Positions 34,711 to 43,811 of a DNA stretch of 64,000 nucleotides are shown here, piece after piece. The notes below the pieces were generated by a model. The model saw only the letters and a list, made by a program, of their open reading frames with translations. It did no database searches and was not told the origin of the DNA. Both the position numbers and the translations under genes were made by a program. Source of the DNA: MPNP01 sp965116235 (lineage in GTDB: Bacteria > Pseudomonadota > Alphaproteobacteria > Rhodobacterales > Rhodobacteraceae); contig OZ220496.1 in the NCBI GenBank assembly GCA_965116235.1, forward strand, positions 558,001 through 622,000, read 5' to 3'. The stretch's first letter is position 1. Each line of letters opens with the position of its first letter.

Positions 34711-35936
34711 TCCGAGGACTCCATGTCGATGCCGAGAGCCTTGGCAACGGTGAATATGTCCTTGTCTCCACGCCCGCACATATTCATGCAAATTATGTGA
34801 TCCTGAGGCAGCTTGTCGGCTATTTTAAAGACATGAGCCAAGGCGTGGCTGGGTTCCAGTGCCGGAATGATGCCTTCCAGCTCGCAACAAATCTGAAACG
34901 CTTCTAGGGCCTCTTTGTCCGTGATTGAAACGTAACTGGCCCGGCCCGTTTCGTGCAGCCACGAATGTTCGGGCCCAATGCCAGGATAATCAAGTCCGGC
35001 TGAGATCGAAAAACCTTCAAGAATCTGTCCATCGTCATCCTGAAGAAGGTACGTACGGTTCCCATGCAGGACTCCTGATCGCCCTCCCGTAAGGGAGGCA
35101 CAATGCTGCATACGGTCGTCGACACCCTTGCCTCCGGCCTCGACTCCAATGATCGCCACACCAGAGTCGTCAAGGAAAGGATGGAATAAACCCATCGCAT
35201 TGGACCCCCCGCCAATTGCAGCAATCAAGGTGTCCGGCAACCGGCCTTCCATTTTAAGCATTTGCTCCTTGACCTCCTTGCCAATGACGGACTGAAAGTC
35301 CCTGACCATGGCAGGATATGGATGGGGCCCAGCGACCGTGCCAATACAGTAGAAGGTATCCCGGACATTGGTAACCCAGTCACGAAGCGCATCGTTCATG
35401 GCGTCCTTGAGCGTACCACGGCCAGAGGTCACAGGAACGACCTCAGCCCCAAGAAGCCGCATGCGAAATACATTGGGAGCCTGTCTTGCCACATCGTGTG
35501 TCCCCATGTAAACGATGCAGGGCAGTCCAAAACGTGCACAAACGGTTGCAGTCGCAACACCATGCTGTCCGGCTCCGGTTTCAGCAATGATTCTGGTCTT
35601 GCCCATCCGCCTGGCCAGAAGGATCTGACCCAAGACGTTATTGATCTTGTGAGCACCTGTATGGTTTAATTCATCACGTTTGAAATAAATTCTGGCACCA
35701 CCGAAGCGCTGAGTCAGTCGCTCGGCAAAATACAATGGAGACGGACGTCCGACGTAGTGTTTCCAAAGGTAATTCATTTCGGTCCAGAACTCTTCGTCAA
35801 CCTGAGCCTTCTTGTATTCTTCCTCCAGATCCAGTATGAGCGGCATGAGAGTTTCGGACACAAAGCGGCCGCCAAACTCCCCAAAACATCCCTTCTCATC
35901 AGGCACGGAATAATAGGTGTTAAGATTCTGGTTCAT
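34707..35936 (-). CDS. trpB: Tryptophan synthase beta chain
   Basis: This 409-residue PLP enzyme joins indole and serine. The PLP lysine is in HTGAHKINNVLGQ, with AETGAGQHGVATA, the phosphate-binding GGGSNAMG and the C-terminal MCGRGDKDI. It is a complete TrpB1-type protein. The start overlaps the end of trpF by 17 bases, so the two are co-translated. trpA does not follow; DUF2237 ends there instead. Confidence 0.96.
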   Translation of the reverse strand: MNQNLNTYYSVPDEKGCFGEFGGRFVSETLMPLILDLEEEYKKAQVDEEFWTEMNYLWKHYVGRPSPLYFAERLTQRFGGARIYFKRDELNHTGAHKINNVLGQILLARRMGKTRIIAETGAGQHGVATATVCARFGLPCIVYMGTHDVARQAPNVFRMRLLGAEVVPVTSGRGTLKDAMNDALRDWVTNVRDTFYCIGTVAGPHPYPAMVRDFQSVIGKEVKEQMLKMEGRLPDTLIAAIGGGSNAMGLFHPFLDDSGVAIIGVEAGGKGVDDRMQHCASLTGGRSGVLHGNRTYLLQDDDGQILEGFSISAGLDYPGIGPEHSWLHETGRASYVSITDKEALEAFQICCELEGIIPALEPSHALAHVFKIADKLPQDHIICMNMCGRGDKDIFTVAKALGIDMESSD

Positions 35937-36585
35937 TTCTGCTCCCTTTCGCAGCTTTCACAAACTGCACTATGGCTGCAAGCGACTTGTATCCCGGCCT
36001 TGCTTCAACACCGGACGATACATCAACCTGGCAGGCGCCGGTCAGTTCGATGGCCGCCCTGACATTGGCCGAATTCAATCCGCCGGCAAGCATCCAGGGT
36101 TTGGTCCAGCGGTAATCTGAAATCAATTGCCAGTCAAAAGCGATGCCGTTACCACCGGGAAGACTCTGACTGTCCACTGGTTTGGCATCAACTAGAATCT
36201 GATCCACGACCGCGTTGTATTCGCCCAACTGGGATAGATCATCCTTTGACTTCAGTCCGCAAGCCTTCATGACCGGGATATGGAACTTGTTCCTGATCTC
36301 GTCTGTCCGTGCCGGAGATTCGTTCCCGTGAAGCTGAAGCCAATCCGGTTCGATAGCCGTGATGATGCTTTCGAGTTCATCATCGGTCGGGTTGACCGTC
36401 AAGGCGACCTTGCTCGCAGTGATTTCGACCTGATCGATCAATTGCGACGCTCTTTTCACGGACATGTGGCGTGGTGAAGGAGGATGGCATACGAAGCCGA
36501 CATAGTCGGCACCGGCGTTTTGGGCTGTTCGAACCTCGTCCGGCTGGGACAGCCCACAAATCTTTACCTTCACGGGAAGTGCCAA
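35920..36585 (-). CDS. trpF: Phosphoribosylanthranilate isomerase
   Basis: This 221-residue TIM-barrel enzyme of tryptophan synthesis has VKVKICGLSQPDEV with the catalytic Cys, ADYVGFVCHPPSPRH, LQLHGNES and MLAGGLNSANV with the phosphate loop, ending in VDVSSGVEARPG. No ATG lies near KICG. TTG 36585, one base after the lapA stop, gives a normal N terminus; GTG at 36597 or 36573 are options. Overlaps trpB by 17 bases. Confidence 0.92.
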   Translation of the reverse strand: MALPVKVKICGLSQPDEVRTAQNAGADYVGFVCHPPSPRHMSVKRASQLIDQVEITASKVALTVNPTDDELESIITAIEPDWLQLHGNESPARTDEIRNKFHIPVMKACGLKSKDDLSQLGEYNAVVDQILVDAKPVDSQSLPGGNGIAFDWQLISDYRWTKPWMLAGGLNSANVRAAIELTGACQVDVSSGVEARPGYKSLAAIVQFVKAAKGSRNEPES

Positions 36586-36586
36586 T

Positions 36587-36934
36587 TCACCGAGCACCAC
36601 TATCAAGGATTTGAAGAATTTCATCTTCATCAGACTTGTCGGTCCTCAGGCTGGAAACCTCGTTTTCCAGCTTTCTGATCTTGCGCTCGCTCTTGGTGGC
36701 CAGCGAGCGGTGCTGATATTCCCGCAGCCATTCCCAAACGAAGCCAACCAGCAATCCCAGCAATATGCCACCAAAGATTGCGATGAATGCAGGAACCCGA
36801 ACGGGTGGCACAGGAACCACCGCCTCCAGGGTACTCGGTACAAGACGCAAAATTATAGGGTCACGATTGGCAAGAGCCAGAAAGCAAAGAACAATCCCCA
36901 GAATGACCAGAAAGACAATCTTGAAATAACGCAC
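36587..36934 (-). CDS. LapA-domain membrane protein
   Basis: This 115-residue protein has two transmembrane helices (about 5-25 and 47-70) separated by a short segment with LANRDPIILRLVP, the LapA (lipopolysaccharide assembly protein A) domain signature. A charged coil follows (EWLREYQHRS...KIRKLENEVSSL). LapA-type proteins take part in control of lipopolysaccharide synthesis in enterobacteria. The ihfB-lapA-trpF order is common in alphaproteobacteria. Twelve bases separate it from ihfB. Confidence 0.85.
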   Translation of the reverse strand: MRYFKIVFLVILGIVLCFLALANRDPIILRLVPSTLEAVVPVPPVRVPAFIAIFGGILLGLLVGFVWEWLREYQHRSLATKSERKIRKLENEVSSLRTDKSDEDEILQILDSGAR

Positions 36935-36946
36935 GCTGCAACTCGA

Positions 36947-37237
36947 TCATCTGTTCAAGAGCTGATTCACGGCCTCCTGCATGTCGTGGCCGGGCTTGAA
37001 GGTCACAAGCTTTCGACCAATCACGAAAACCTTTTCGCCTGTTCGCGGGTTACGCCTGAATCCGGGCTTCAGGGTCTTGGTCGACATATGGATGTAATTG
37101 TTGAACCGAACCTTTTTTCCTTCTGCCAAGGCCGTGGCAATTTCATCAAATATCGTCTCAACCAAGACCTTGGTTTCATCCGGGGTAAACGGATGGAACT
37201 TTTCAGCGACGATATCAATGAGTTCGGAACGATTCAT
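36947..37237 (-). CDS. ihfB: Integration host factor beta subunit
   Basis: This 96-residue DNA-bending protein of the HU/IHF family has MNRSELIDIVAEKFH at the start and the arm motif FRRNPRTGEKV. The segment between (KKVRFNNYIHMSTKTLKPGF) differs from the usual 'GFGSF' turn, but length and position downstream of rpsA favour IhfB over HU. ATG 37237 is chosen; the longer frame to 37288 lacks family similarity and neither start has a strong ribosome site. Confidence 0.88.
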   Translation of the reverse strand: MNRSELIDIVAEKFHPFTPDETKVLVETIFDEIATALAEGKKVRFNNYIHMSTKTLKPGFRRNPRTGEKVFVIGRKLVTFKPGHDMQEAVNQLLNR

Positions 37238-37478
37238 GGTCTTGTTTTCATCTGGTCTTTCAAGTCTTTTCGAAACCGCTGCAAGCACCGAAGCTCAATC
37301 TCCTTCACGGTCTTGCCTGAGAGAGTATCAGAGAATGGAACGGCGTGCAAGTTCGGAATGCATGAATTCGAGCTCCCTGACGCAGGAAGCATCCCTCACG
37401 ACCAGGTTTGGTCCAATCCAAAACACGGCAGCCCAAGAAACGAATCAGTCCTCATGTTGCGGCTATCGGATTGCTCGG

Positions 37479-39179
37479 CTATTCCCCATTGGAATTGGAA
37501 TCGAGGGCTTCTCCGATAATGTCTCCCAGAACTGCACTGGTGTCGGTGGCTCCGTACTTGGCCAAGGTTTCCCTGGCTTCCTTTTCTTCCAGAAGTCGCA
37601 CCGAAAAATTGAGTCGACGATGGGGCGTATCAACGCCGGCGACCATGACTTCAATCTCGTCACCAACCTTAAATCGATCAACCCTCTGATCCTGGGCCTC
37701 CTTGGCAAGATCAGTCCGTCTGATCATTGATGTCACGCCTTTGTATTGGACTTCAATGCTGTTGTCCTGAATCTCGGAAACGGTGACTGCAACAACCTTG
37801 CCTCTTGACAACCCGCTTGATGCTTCAAGGAAGGGATCGGCTTCCAGATCCTTGATCGACAGGGCCACCCTCTCCTTGTCAATGTCAATCTCGCTGACAA
37901 CGACATCGACCTCATCGCCAACCTCGTACTCGGCAATGACTTCATTGCCGGGACGGTCCCAGCTCAAGTCGGTTACATGAATCATGCCGTCAATTTCAAA
38001 GTCGAGGCCAACAAAGAGCCCGAAGTCTGTCTTGTTGCGTATTTTGCCCTGAAGTCGAGACCCGCGCTGATAGTGCTCCGCGAACTTCTCCCACGGATTT
38101 TGCTGAGTCTGCTTCAGGCCGAGTGAAATCCGCCGCTTTTCCTTTTCTATGTTGAGGACCATGACCTCAACCTCCTGTGAGGTTGAGAGGATCTTGGCTG
38201 GAACGATGTTTTTCTTTGTCCATGACATCTCGGACACATGGATAAGACCTTCAATGCCCGGCTCAAGCTCGACGAAGGCACCGTATTCGGTAATGTTTGT
38301 AACATGTCCGACATGCTTCGAATTGACTGCGTAGTTCTGGTCCACGACTGTCCAGGGGTCTTCCTTGAGTTGCTTGATCCCCAACGAGATTCGCTGTGTT
38401 TCCTTGTTGATCTTTATCACGCGAACCTGAATCGATTCGCCGATTGTTACGATTTCACCCGGATGCCGTATTCGCCGCCATGACATGTCGGTGATGTGCA
38501 AGAGGCCGTCGACCCCTCCAAGATCGACGAAGGCACCATAGTCGGTGATGTTCTTCACAACCCCTTCCGTAATGTCGCCTTCATTGAGCCGTTCGATGAC
38601 CTGAGCTCTGAGTTCTGCGTTCTGTTCCTCCAGAATGGCCCGCCTCGAAACAACGATATTGTTCTTTTGCCGATCCATTTTCAAAATCACGAACTCAATG
38701 GGCGAACCCATCAAGTCCCCAACTTCCCGCAGGGGGCGCGTGCTGACCTGGGAACCGGGCAAGAACGCCGTGGCGCCTCCCAAATCGACTGTAAAGCCGC
38801 CCTTTACGCGACTGAATATGGTACCGCTGACCTTTTCCTTGGCTTCATGGGCTTTGGTCAGTTTCACCCAAGCCTCTTCGCGGCGAGCCTTTTCACGCGA
38901 AATCGCCGCCAGGCCGCTGTTGTTTTCGACGCTCTCGTAGTAGACGTCGACCTCATCGCCGACATCGACGGTTTCCATGTTGCCGGGGCTGGTAAACTCC
39001 TTGACGTCAATGCGTCCTTCAGCTTTTGACCCGATGTCAACGATGACCTGTCCCGACTCGATGGCAATGATGCGACCTCGAACGACAGATCCTGTTTTCG
39101 GCACATCGGTCTGATATTCATCCAGAAGAGCATCAAAGTCCTCCTCCGGATTGACAGCGGTTTCAACAAATTCTTGCAC
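37479..39179 (-). CDS. rpsA: 30S ribosomal protein S1
   Basis: This 566-residue protein has six S1 RNA-binding repeats, seen as repeated G..V.G.V..IT.YGAFV.L..G..GLIHVSEM blocks (for example GVVKNITDYGAFVDLGGVDG). It binds mRNA and promotes initiation. The start is GTG 39179 with AAGGGAG about ten bases upstream. Follows cmk by about 100 bases on the same strand, the usual order. The 241 bases after it hold no supported gene. Confidence 0.96.
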   Translation of the reverse strand: MQEFVETAVNPEEDFDALLDEYQTDVPKTGSVVRGRIIAIESGQVIVDIGSKAEGRIDVKEFTSPGNMETVDVGDEVDVYYESVENNSGLAAISREKARREEAWVKLTKAHEAKEKVSGTIFSRVKGGFTVDLGGATAFLPGSQVSTRPLREVGDLMGSPIEFVILKMDRQKNNIVVSRRAILEEQNAELRAQVIERLNEGDITEGVVKNITDYGAFVDLGGVDGLLHITDMSWRRIRHPGEIVTIGESIQVRVIKINKETQRISLGIKQLKEDPWTVVDQNYAVNSKHVGHVTNITEYGAFVELEPGIEGLIHVSEMSWTKKNIVPAKILSTSQEVEVMVLNIEKEKRRISLGLKQTQQNPWEKFAEHYQRGSRLQGKIRNKTDFGLFVGLDFEIDGMIHVTDLSWDRPGNEVIAEYEVGDEVDVVVSEIDIDKERVALSIKDLEADPFLEASSGLSRGKVVAVTVSEIQDNSIEVQYKGVTSMIRRTDLAKEAQDQRVDRFKVGDEIEVMVAGVDTPHRRLNFSVRLLEEKEARETLAKYGATDTSAVLGDIIGEALDSNSNGE

Positions 39180-39277
39180 TCAGTAAGGCTCCCTTAACTT
39201 GTTTCGCAGGCCTGGCAGTTGATTCCGCCGGTCTTGAAATGAAAGTTCGCGGCTGAACAGCCGGTGGATTCGGTCAA

Positions 39278-39919
39278 CTAGGAACCGCACATGGCCTTTT
39301 CAACCACCTGAATTGCCGCCTCGACGGATTCCTTGATTGACTTGTCTGTGGTATCAATCACGATGGCGTCTTTTGTCTGGATGAGCGGGGCATGGGTCCG
39401 TGCCTGATCCCGCTTGTCCCTTTGCAGCAGGTCACGATACACGCGGTCCAGAGTTGTCGTGTCTCCTCTCGCCATCAATTCAGCGTGCCGTCTCTCGGCC
39501 CGCTTTTTCGGAGATGCGGTCAGGAAGAGCTTTACGTCTGCATCCGGAAACACGACAGATGCAATGTCCCGGCCATCAAGCACGGCTCCGTTGCAATTGC
39601 GAGCAAAGTTTCTCTGCCACTTGAGCAAATGATCACGCACCTCTTGCATGGCCGCGATCTTGGAGGACATGGCGGATACATCCGGGGATCGCAATCCGGC
39701 CTGTCTCAGATCATCTTCGCTCAATTCACTGGCAATCTGAACAGCCTTGTCAACGGCCCGTTCACCGTAAGCGGCAATTAATTTTCGGGCAACGGCCCGG
39801 TAGAGCAGTCCGGTATCCAGAAACTTCCAGCCGAAGTACCGAGCCAGGGACGTTCCGACTGTTCCCTTCCCTGACCCCGCCGGTCCATCAATGGCAACAA
39901 TGAAAGGCCTGACCAACAT
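39278..39919 (-). CDS. cmk: Cytidylate kinase
   Basis: This 213-residue kinase phosphorylates CMP and dCMP. It has IAIDGPAGSGKGTVGTSLAR (P-loop), LDTGLLYRAVA, VLDGRDIASVVFPDADVKLF and a LID segment RDQARTHAPLIQ. Complete. Upstream it is divergent from aroA (157 bases between), where in relatives aroA and cmk usually run the same way. Confidence 0.94.
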   Translation of the reverse strand: MLVRPFIVAIDGPAGSGKGTVGTSLARYFGWKFLDTGLLYRAVARKLIAAYGERAVDKAVQIASELSEDDLRQAGLRSPDVSAMSSKIAAMQEVRDHLLKWQRNFARNCNGAVLDGRDIASVVFPDADVKLFLTASPKKRAERRHAELMARGDTTTLDRVYRDLLQRDKRDQARTHAPLIQTKDAIVIDTTDKSIKESVEAAIQVVEKAMCGS

Positions 39920-40075
39920 TCACCCCCTGTCAAATGACCTTCTTCCTCATGGTTGGAGGAGGGATTCTACGAATATTGCACTCTTCCTGCAAATCGCTTT
40001 CTCAAGCCCTAAATGGTACAGACTGGCTGCTTTGGCTGTCAGTCTTAACATTTCGGGCACAGACCAATTTTCTTC

Positions 40076-41422
40076 ATGTCGACCAATCGCAAGCAATCGC
40101 TGGCCTCGTCTCCCTCGCAAGCGCTGAAGCGTCATGTAACTGTTCCGGGAGACAAGTCAATTTCGCATCGTGCCGTCATCCTCGGTTCCTTGACCGTGGG
40201 AAAAACGTCCATCAACGGGTTGCTTGAAGGCGATGACACGAAGGCAACCGCACACGCCGTTCAGCAACTCGGGGCAAAGGTGGACCGCCTGACCGACGGC
40301 ACGTATGTGATTCATGGAGTCGGAACCGGCGGTTATTGCGAGGCCGACGATGTCATCGATTGCGGCAACTCCGGCACCGGTGTCAGGTTGCTGATGGGTG
40401 CCGTTGCCACGACTCCCATTGCCGTCACGTTTACCGGCGACAGTTCATTGCGCTCCAGGCCGATGGAGCGCATCATGGAACCAATCAGACGATTTGGGGC
40501 CGAGTTTTTCGGACGCAAGTCCGGTCGGCTGCCGATCACTGTAATGGGTACTGATGATCCGTTGCCCCTGACCTATAAATTGCCGGTCCCTTCAGCTCAG
40601 GTCAAGTCGGCTATACTGCTCGCGGGCCTGAATGCTCCCGGCCAGACGGCTGTCATTGAGACGAGTGCAACCCGAGATCATACGGAAAGAATGCTCAGAG
40701 GATTTGGGGCAGAGATAAAGGTGGAGGCAGGTCGAGAGGAAAAGACCATAACGGTGGATGGCTACGCAGAACTTGAACCCCAAGAGATAGTCGTTCCGGG
40801 AGATCCGTCTTCAGCCGCCTTTCTGGTTGCGGCAGGCCTTTTGTCTGAAGACAGCCAGCTGACGATTGCCAATGTCGGCATGAATCCGACACGGACAGGA
40901 CTGTTCACGACCCTGACGGAAATGGGAGCCGAACTGGCAATCGAGACATTGCCCGACCAATCGGGTGAACCCGTGGCCAACCTGACGATCCAGACCTCAA
41001 GTCTTTGCGGGATGGAGGTTCCCCAGGACAGAGCTCCGACCATGATCGATGAATATCCGGTTCTTGCGGCCATTGCCGCTGTCGCCGAAGGCGATACCGT
41101 CATGCGAGGAATCGGGGAGATGCGGGTCAAGGAAACGGACCGAATTCGCGCCATGGTGCTGGGGCTGCGTGAATGTGGCGTTGAGGTTTCCGAACATGAA
41201 GACGGACTGACCGTGCATGGTCAGGGACGGGGATCTATCGCTGGGGGATGCGTCTGTCAGAGTTTCTTTGACCATCGGATTGCGATGAGTTTCCTGTGTC
41301 TGGGTCTGGCTGCTCGAAGCCCCGTTCAGATCGACGATGGTTCAGCCATAGCGACGAGTTTTCCCAATTTTGTCGAGCTCATGAACTTGAGTGGTGCCGA
41401 CATCCGGAGAGTCGGGGAATGA
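40076..41422 (+). CDS. aroA: 3-phosphoshikimate 1-carboxyvinyltransferase
   Basis: This 448-residue EPSP synthase of the shikimate pathway has PGDKSISHRAVILGSL at the start, ITGLLEGDD-like INGLLEGDDTKAT, CGNSGTGVRLLMG, QVKSAILLAGL, the catalytic EDRAPTMIDEYP-type block (DRAPTMIDEYP) and LDHRIAMSF-like FDHRIAMSF. Its layout resembles class II enzymes, but the residue matching CP4 Ala100 is Gly here (NSGT), so natural glyphosate tolerance is not predicted by that residue. Ends 14 bases from the convergent trmB stop. Confidence 0.95.
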   Translation: MSTNRKQSLASSPSQALKRHVTVPGDKSISHRAVILGSLTVGKTSINGLLEGDDTKATAHAVQQLGAKVDRLTDGTYVIHGVGTGGYCEADDVIDCGNSGTGVRLLMGAVATTPIAVTFTGDSSLRSRPMERIMEPIRRFGAEFFGRKSGRLPITVMGTDDPLPLTYKLPVPSAQVKSAILLAGLNAPGQTAVIETSATRDHTERMLRGFGAEIKVEAGREEKTITVDGYAELEPQEIVVPGDPSSAAFLVAAGLLSEDSQLTIANVGMNPTRTGLFTTLTEMGAELAIETLPDQSGEPVANLTIQTSSLCGMEVPQDRAPTMIDEYPVLAAIAAVAEGDTVMRGIGEMRVKETDRIRAMVLGLRECGVEVSEHEDGLTVHGQGRGSIAGGCVCQSFFDHRIAMSFLCLGLAARSPVQIDDGSAIATSFPNFVELMNLSGADIRRVGE

Positions 41423-41436
41423 GAGTCGATTCGATT

Positions 41437-42153
41437 TCAGACTTTCTGAAATGTCAGATAAATTGGCACTCGTCCTTCCCGGACCGCCTTTTGCTCATAG
41501 CGGGTTGGAATCCAGTCTGACCAAGGATGTTGCCAGTCCGAAGCCGTTTCGGCAAGCCAGACAAAGTCGGAATGGCGGTATAGCTGCTCAATCGTTTGGC
41601 GAGCATAATCCGGTATATCGGTAGCAATTCTTAAAATGGCCCCCATGGCCATGATTCGGGCCAGCGGGTTCAGAAAATCCGGATTGACGAACCGACGTCG
41701 ATGATGTTTTTTCTTCGGCCAAGGATCCGGATATAGCAGAAACACGCGATCAATCGACCGGTCGGGAAGCCAATCGAACAAATTTCTCACGTCATCCGTA
41801 AAGAGCCCGATGTTTGTCACGGTTTCACTTTGGAGCTTGCTGAGAAAGGACGCGACACCATTGAGATAGACTTCACATCCGATTAACCCGACATCATTGT
41901 TGCGCTTGGCCTGATGGAGCAAATGCTCACCGGAACCAAAACCGATTTCCAACCAGATCTCAGAGCGGTTGCCAAAGTAGCCCGCGAGATCGACTCGATG
42001 GCCATTCGGGATTTCAATCAGGCTATTGGCAACGTCATACTTGACGCGTTCGGTGTCCAGATAAAACCGTTGTGCTTTCCTGAGCTTGCGACCGACCCTC
42101 TTGACATAAAAATTGCGGTGATCAGCCCGCCGGTCCGTATCATCCTTGGGCAC
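41437..42153 (-). CDS. trmB: tRNA (guanine-N7-)-methyltransferase
   Basis: This 238-residue enzyme methylates G46 of tRNA. The SAM loop is WLEIGFGSGEHLLHQA, followed by IGCEVYLNGVASFL and the catalytic RVFLLYPDPWPKKKHHRRRF block. Three bases separate its start from the metK stop, so the SAM-making and SAM-using genes are one operon, as usual in this class. Confidence 0.95.
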   Translation of the reverse strand: MPKDDTDRRADHRNFYVKRVGRKLRKAQRFYLDTERVKYDVANSLIEIPNGHRVDLAGYFGNRSEIWLEIGFGSGEHLLHQAKRNNDVGLIGCEVYLNGVASFLSKLQSETVTNIGLFTDDVRNLFDWLPDRSIDRVFLLYPDPWPKKKHHRRRFVNPDFLNPLARIMAMGAILRIATDIPDYARQTIEQLYRHSDFVWLAETASDWQHPWSDWIPTRYEQKAVREGRVPIYLTFQKV

Positions 42154-42156
42154 AGC

Positions 42157-43356
42157 TCAAAGGATGGGCTTCAGGTCGTCAACGAGATCAAGTCTTTCCC
42201 ACGTGAACTCGCCGTTTGGACCGGGCCTTCGACCGAAATGGCCGTAGGTGGACGTCGCTTGATATATTGGGGCGTTTAACCGCAGGTGCTCACGAATGCC
42301 GCGAGGAGTCAGTCCGCTCATACAGTCATTGATGATAGTGAACAGATGGTTTTGCAGCCGAATGGGGTCGATCTTTTCAGTCCCGAAGGTATCGACATAA
42401 AGAGAGGTGGGTTCCGGTTTGCCAATCGCGTAGGAAACCTGAATCAGACACTTGTCGGCAAGGCCGGCCGCAACGACATTCTTGGCCAAATAACGGGCGG
42501 CATACGCCCCTGAGCGGTCAACCTTGGTTGGGTCCTTGCCCGAGAACGCACCACCACCGTGGGGAGCAGAACCTCCATATGTGTCAACGATTATCTTGCG
42601 TCCGGTCAGACCGCAATCCGCAGCCGGTCCTCCCTTGATAAAAATGCCGGTCGGATTCACCAGCCATTCGGTATCCGGAAGCTCGGCCACCCACTCACCC
42701 GGAAGAACCATGCTGGCAATTGGACGAACAACCTCCTTGACAGCTTCGGAACTGGCCAGGGTTTCTGAGTGCTGGGAAGAAATGACCACTCGCTCCAGCT
42801 TGACGGGCTTGCCGTCTTCATACTTGAGAGTGACCTGGGACTTGGCATCGGGGCCCAGTTCGCCGGCACTCATTGTGCCGCTGCGGCGATGGGCTTCTAG
42901 TTCCTGCAAGATACGATGGGAATAATAGAGCGGCGCAGGCATGTACTCCGGTGCCTCGTCAACGGCAAAACCGAACATCAGACCCTGATCGCCAGCTCCC
43001 TCGTCCTTGTTCTTTCTGACATCGGCATCAACGCCCCGTGCAATGTCCGGCGATTGACCGACCATGAGGTTTTGAAATTCAAGATGTCTCCAATGAAAGT
43101 CATCCTGTTCGTAGCCAATGCTTTTGACAATGTTGCGGGCCAGACCTTCAAGGGAATTGCGAACTGTTTCAGATCCACGATACTCCCCGGCAATGACCAC
43201 GGTGTTCTTGGTCACCAACGTCTCGCAGCCCACTCTGGCTTCACGGTCGTCAGTCAGGAAGGCATCCAGGATGCCATCCGAAATTTGATCGCAAATCTTG
43301 TCCGGATGGCCGCTTGAGACCGATTCTGAAGTAAAAAGCCCGTTTGAGATCGTCAT
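42157..43356 (-). CDS. metK: S-adenosylmethionine synthetase
   Basis: This 399-residue enzyme makes SAM from methionine and ATP. It has FTSESVSSGHPDKICDQISD, the GAGDQGLMFGFA signature, and GGGAFSGKDPTKVDRSGAY. Complete. The region upstream, to 43590, does not match a SAM riboswitch that I can recognise. In relatives lnt precedes metK directly; here about 6 kb with AT2 is between them. Confidence 0.96.
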   Translation of the reverse strand: MTISNGLFTSESVSSGHPDKICDQISDGILDAFLTDDREARVGCETLVTKNTVVIAGEYRGSETVRNSLEGLARNIVKSIGYEQDDFHWRHLEFQNLMVGQSPDIARGVDADVRKNKDEGAGDQGLMFGFAVDEAPEYMPAPLYYSHRILQELEAHRRSGTMSAGELGPDAKSQVTLKYEDGKPVKLERVVISSQHSETLASSEAVKEVVRPIASMVLPGEWVAELPDTEWLVNPTGIFIKGGPAADCGLTGRKIIVDTYGGSAPHGGGAFSGKDPTKVDRSGAYAARYLAKNVVAAGLADKCLIQVSYAIGKPEPTSLYVDTFGTEKIDPIRLQNHLFTIINDCMSGLTPRGIREHLRLNAPIYQATSTYGHFGRRPGPNGEFTWERLDLVDDLKPIL

Positions 43357-43590
43357 AATAACCCAGTTTCCATGTTCTCTTGGTTCGCTGTCATAAATGG
43401 AGTTAATCCGATTTAACCGAATTGGTATCCAATTGAACTAAGGAAACAAAAAACAACTTCAACATGATCATTTGGGCGATTCCCGATACTGAGCCAAGAC
43501 CAGAAAGAATCCCGAATCCGGCAGTTTGGCGAATTTCGGCGATGATGCAAACCTTGTCGACCTCATTCGAGAAATCCAGGCGAAAATCTT
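43357..43590. other. metK upstream region
   Basis: Contains the metK leader (minus strand) but I cannot assign promoter boxes or a riboswitch. The repeated words CAATTGGATACCAATT (on the minus strand, about 43419-43434) form a near-palindrome that might be a protein-binding site. Confidence 0.35.
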
Positions 43591-43599
43591 GGGGGGGGG
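43591..43599 (+). repeat. G9 tract followed by TAT, third copy
   Basis: Nine G followed by TATG, the same core as at the AT1 and AT2 promoters, but without a TTGCAA box at the matching place. It lies 56 bases upstream of an ATG (43655) with a good AGGAG site, whose frame (MDNIDRKRGSCDF) stops after a G5 run. Confidence 0.7.
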
Positions 43600-43685
43600 T
43601 ATGTACCTGAATGCGCAGCTTTTTCTGTTCCACTGCATCAGGAGTTCTTGTACCATGGATAACATTGACAGAAAAAGGGGGTCCT

Positions 43686-43811
43686 GTGATTTTTGACATT
43701 CTAAAATGGGGCCTTGTTTTGGCCTTTTGGTATTACATTGGCCTGCCGGTAGCATCTCAACTTTTTGATGTGAATTTTGGACCATTCATGTACCATGGAG
43801 GGTACGATTAA
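43686..43811 (+). CDS. Possible 41-residue membrane protein
   Basis: The frame from GTG 43686 codes for one membrane helix (ILKWGLVLAFWYYIGLPVA) and a short tail FGPFMYHGGYD. AAGGGGG lies five bases before the GTG. The same frame opens further up, at 43611, and the frame starting at ATG 43655 (AGGAG site) would enter it if one G were lost from the G5 run at 43676-43680. So its length may depend on G-tract slippage. No homologue recognised. Confidence 0.4.
   Translation: MIFDILKWGLVLAFWYYIGLPVASQLFDVNFGPFMYHGGYD

Noticed and set aside
43357..43460. SAM-sensing riboswitch upstream of metK
   Set aside because: I could not fit the known SAM-II, SAM-V or SAM/SAH patterns to the sequence; a covariance-model scan would settle it.
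43403..43699. 98-codon minus-strand frame upstream of metK
   Set aside because: It crosses the G9 tract as proline codons and has no motif; the hipB-like gene sometimes found between lnt and metK was looked for here and is not seen.
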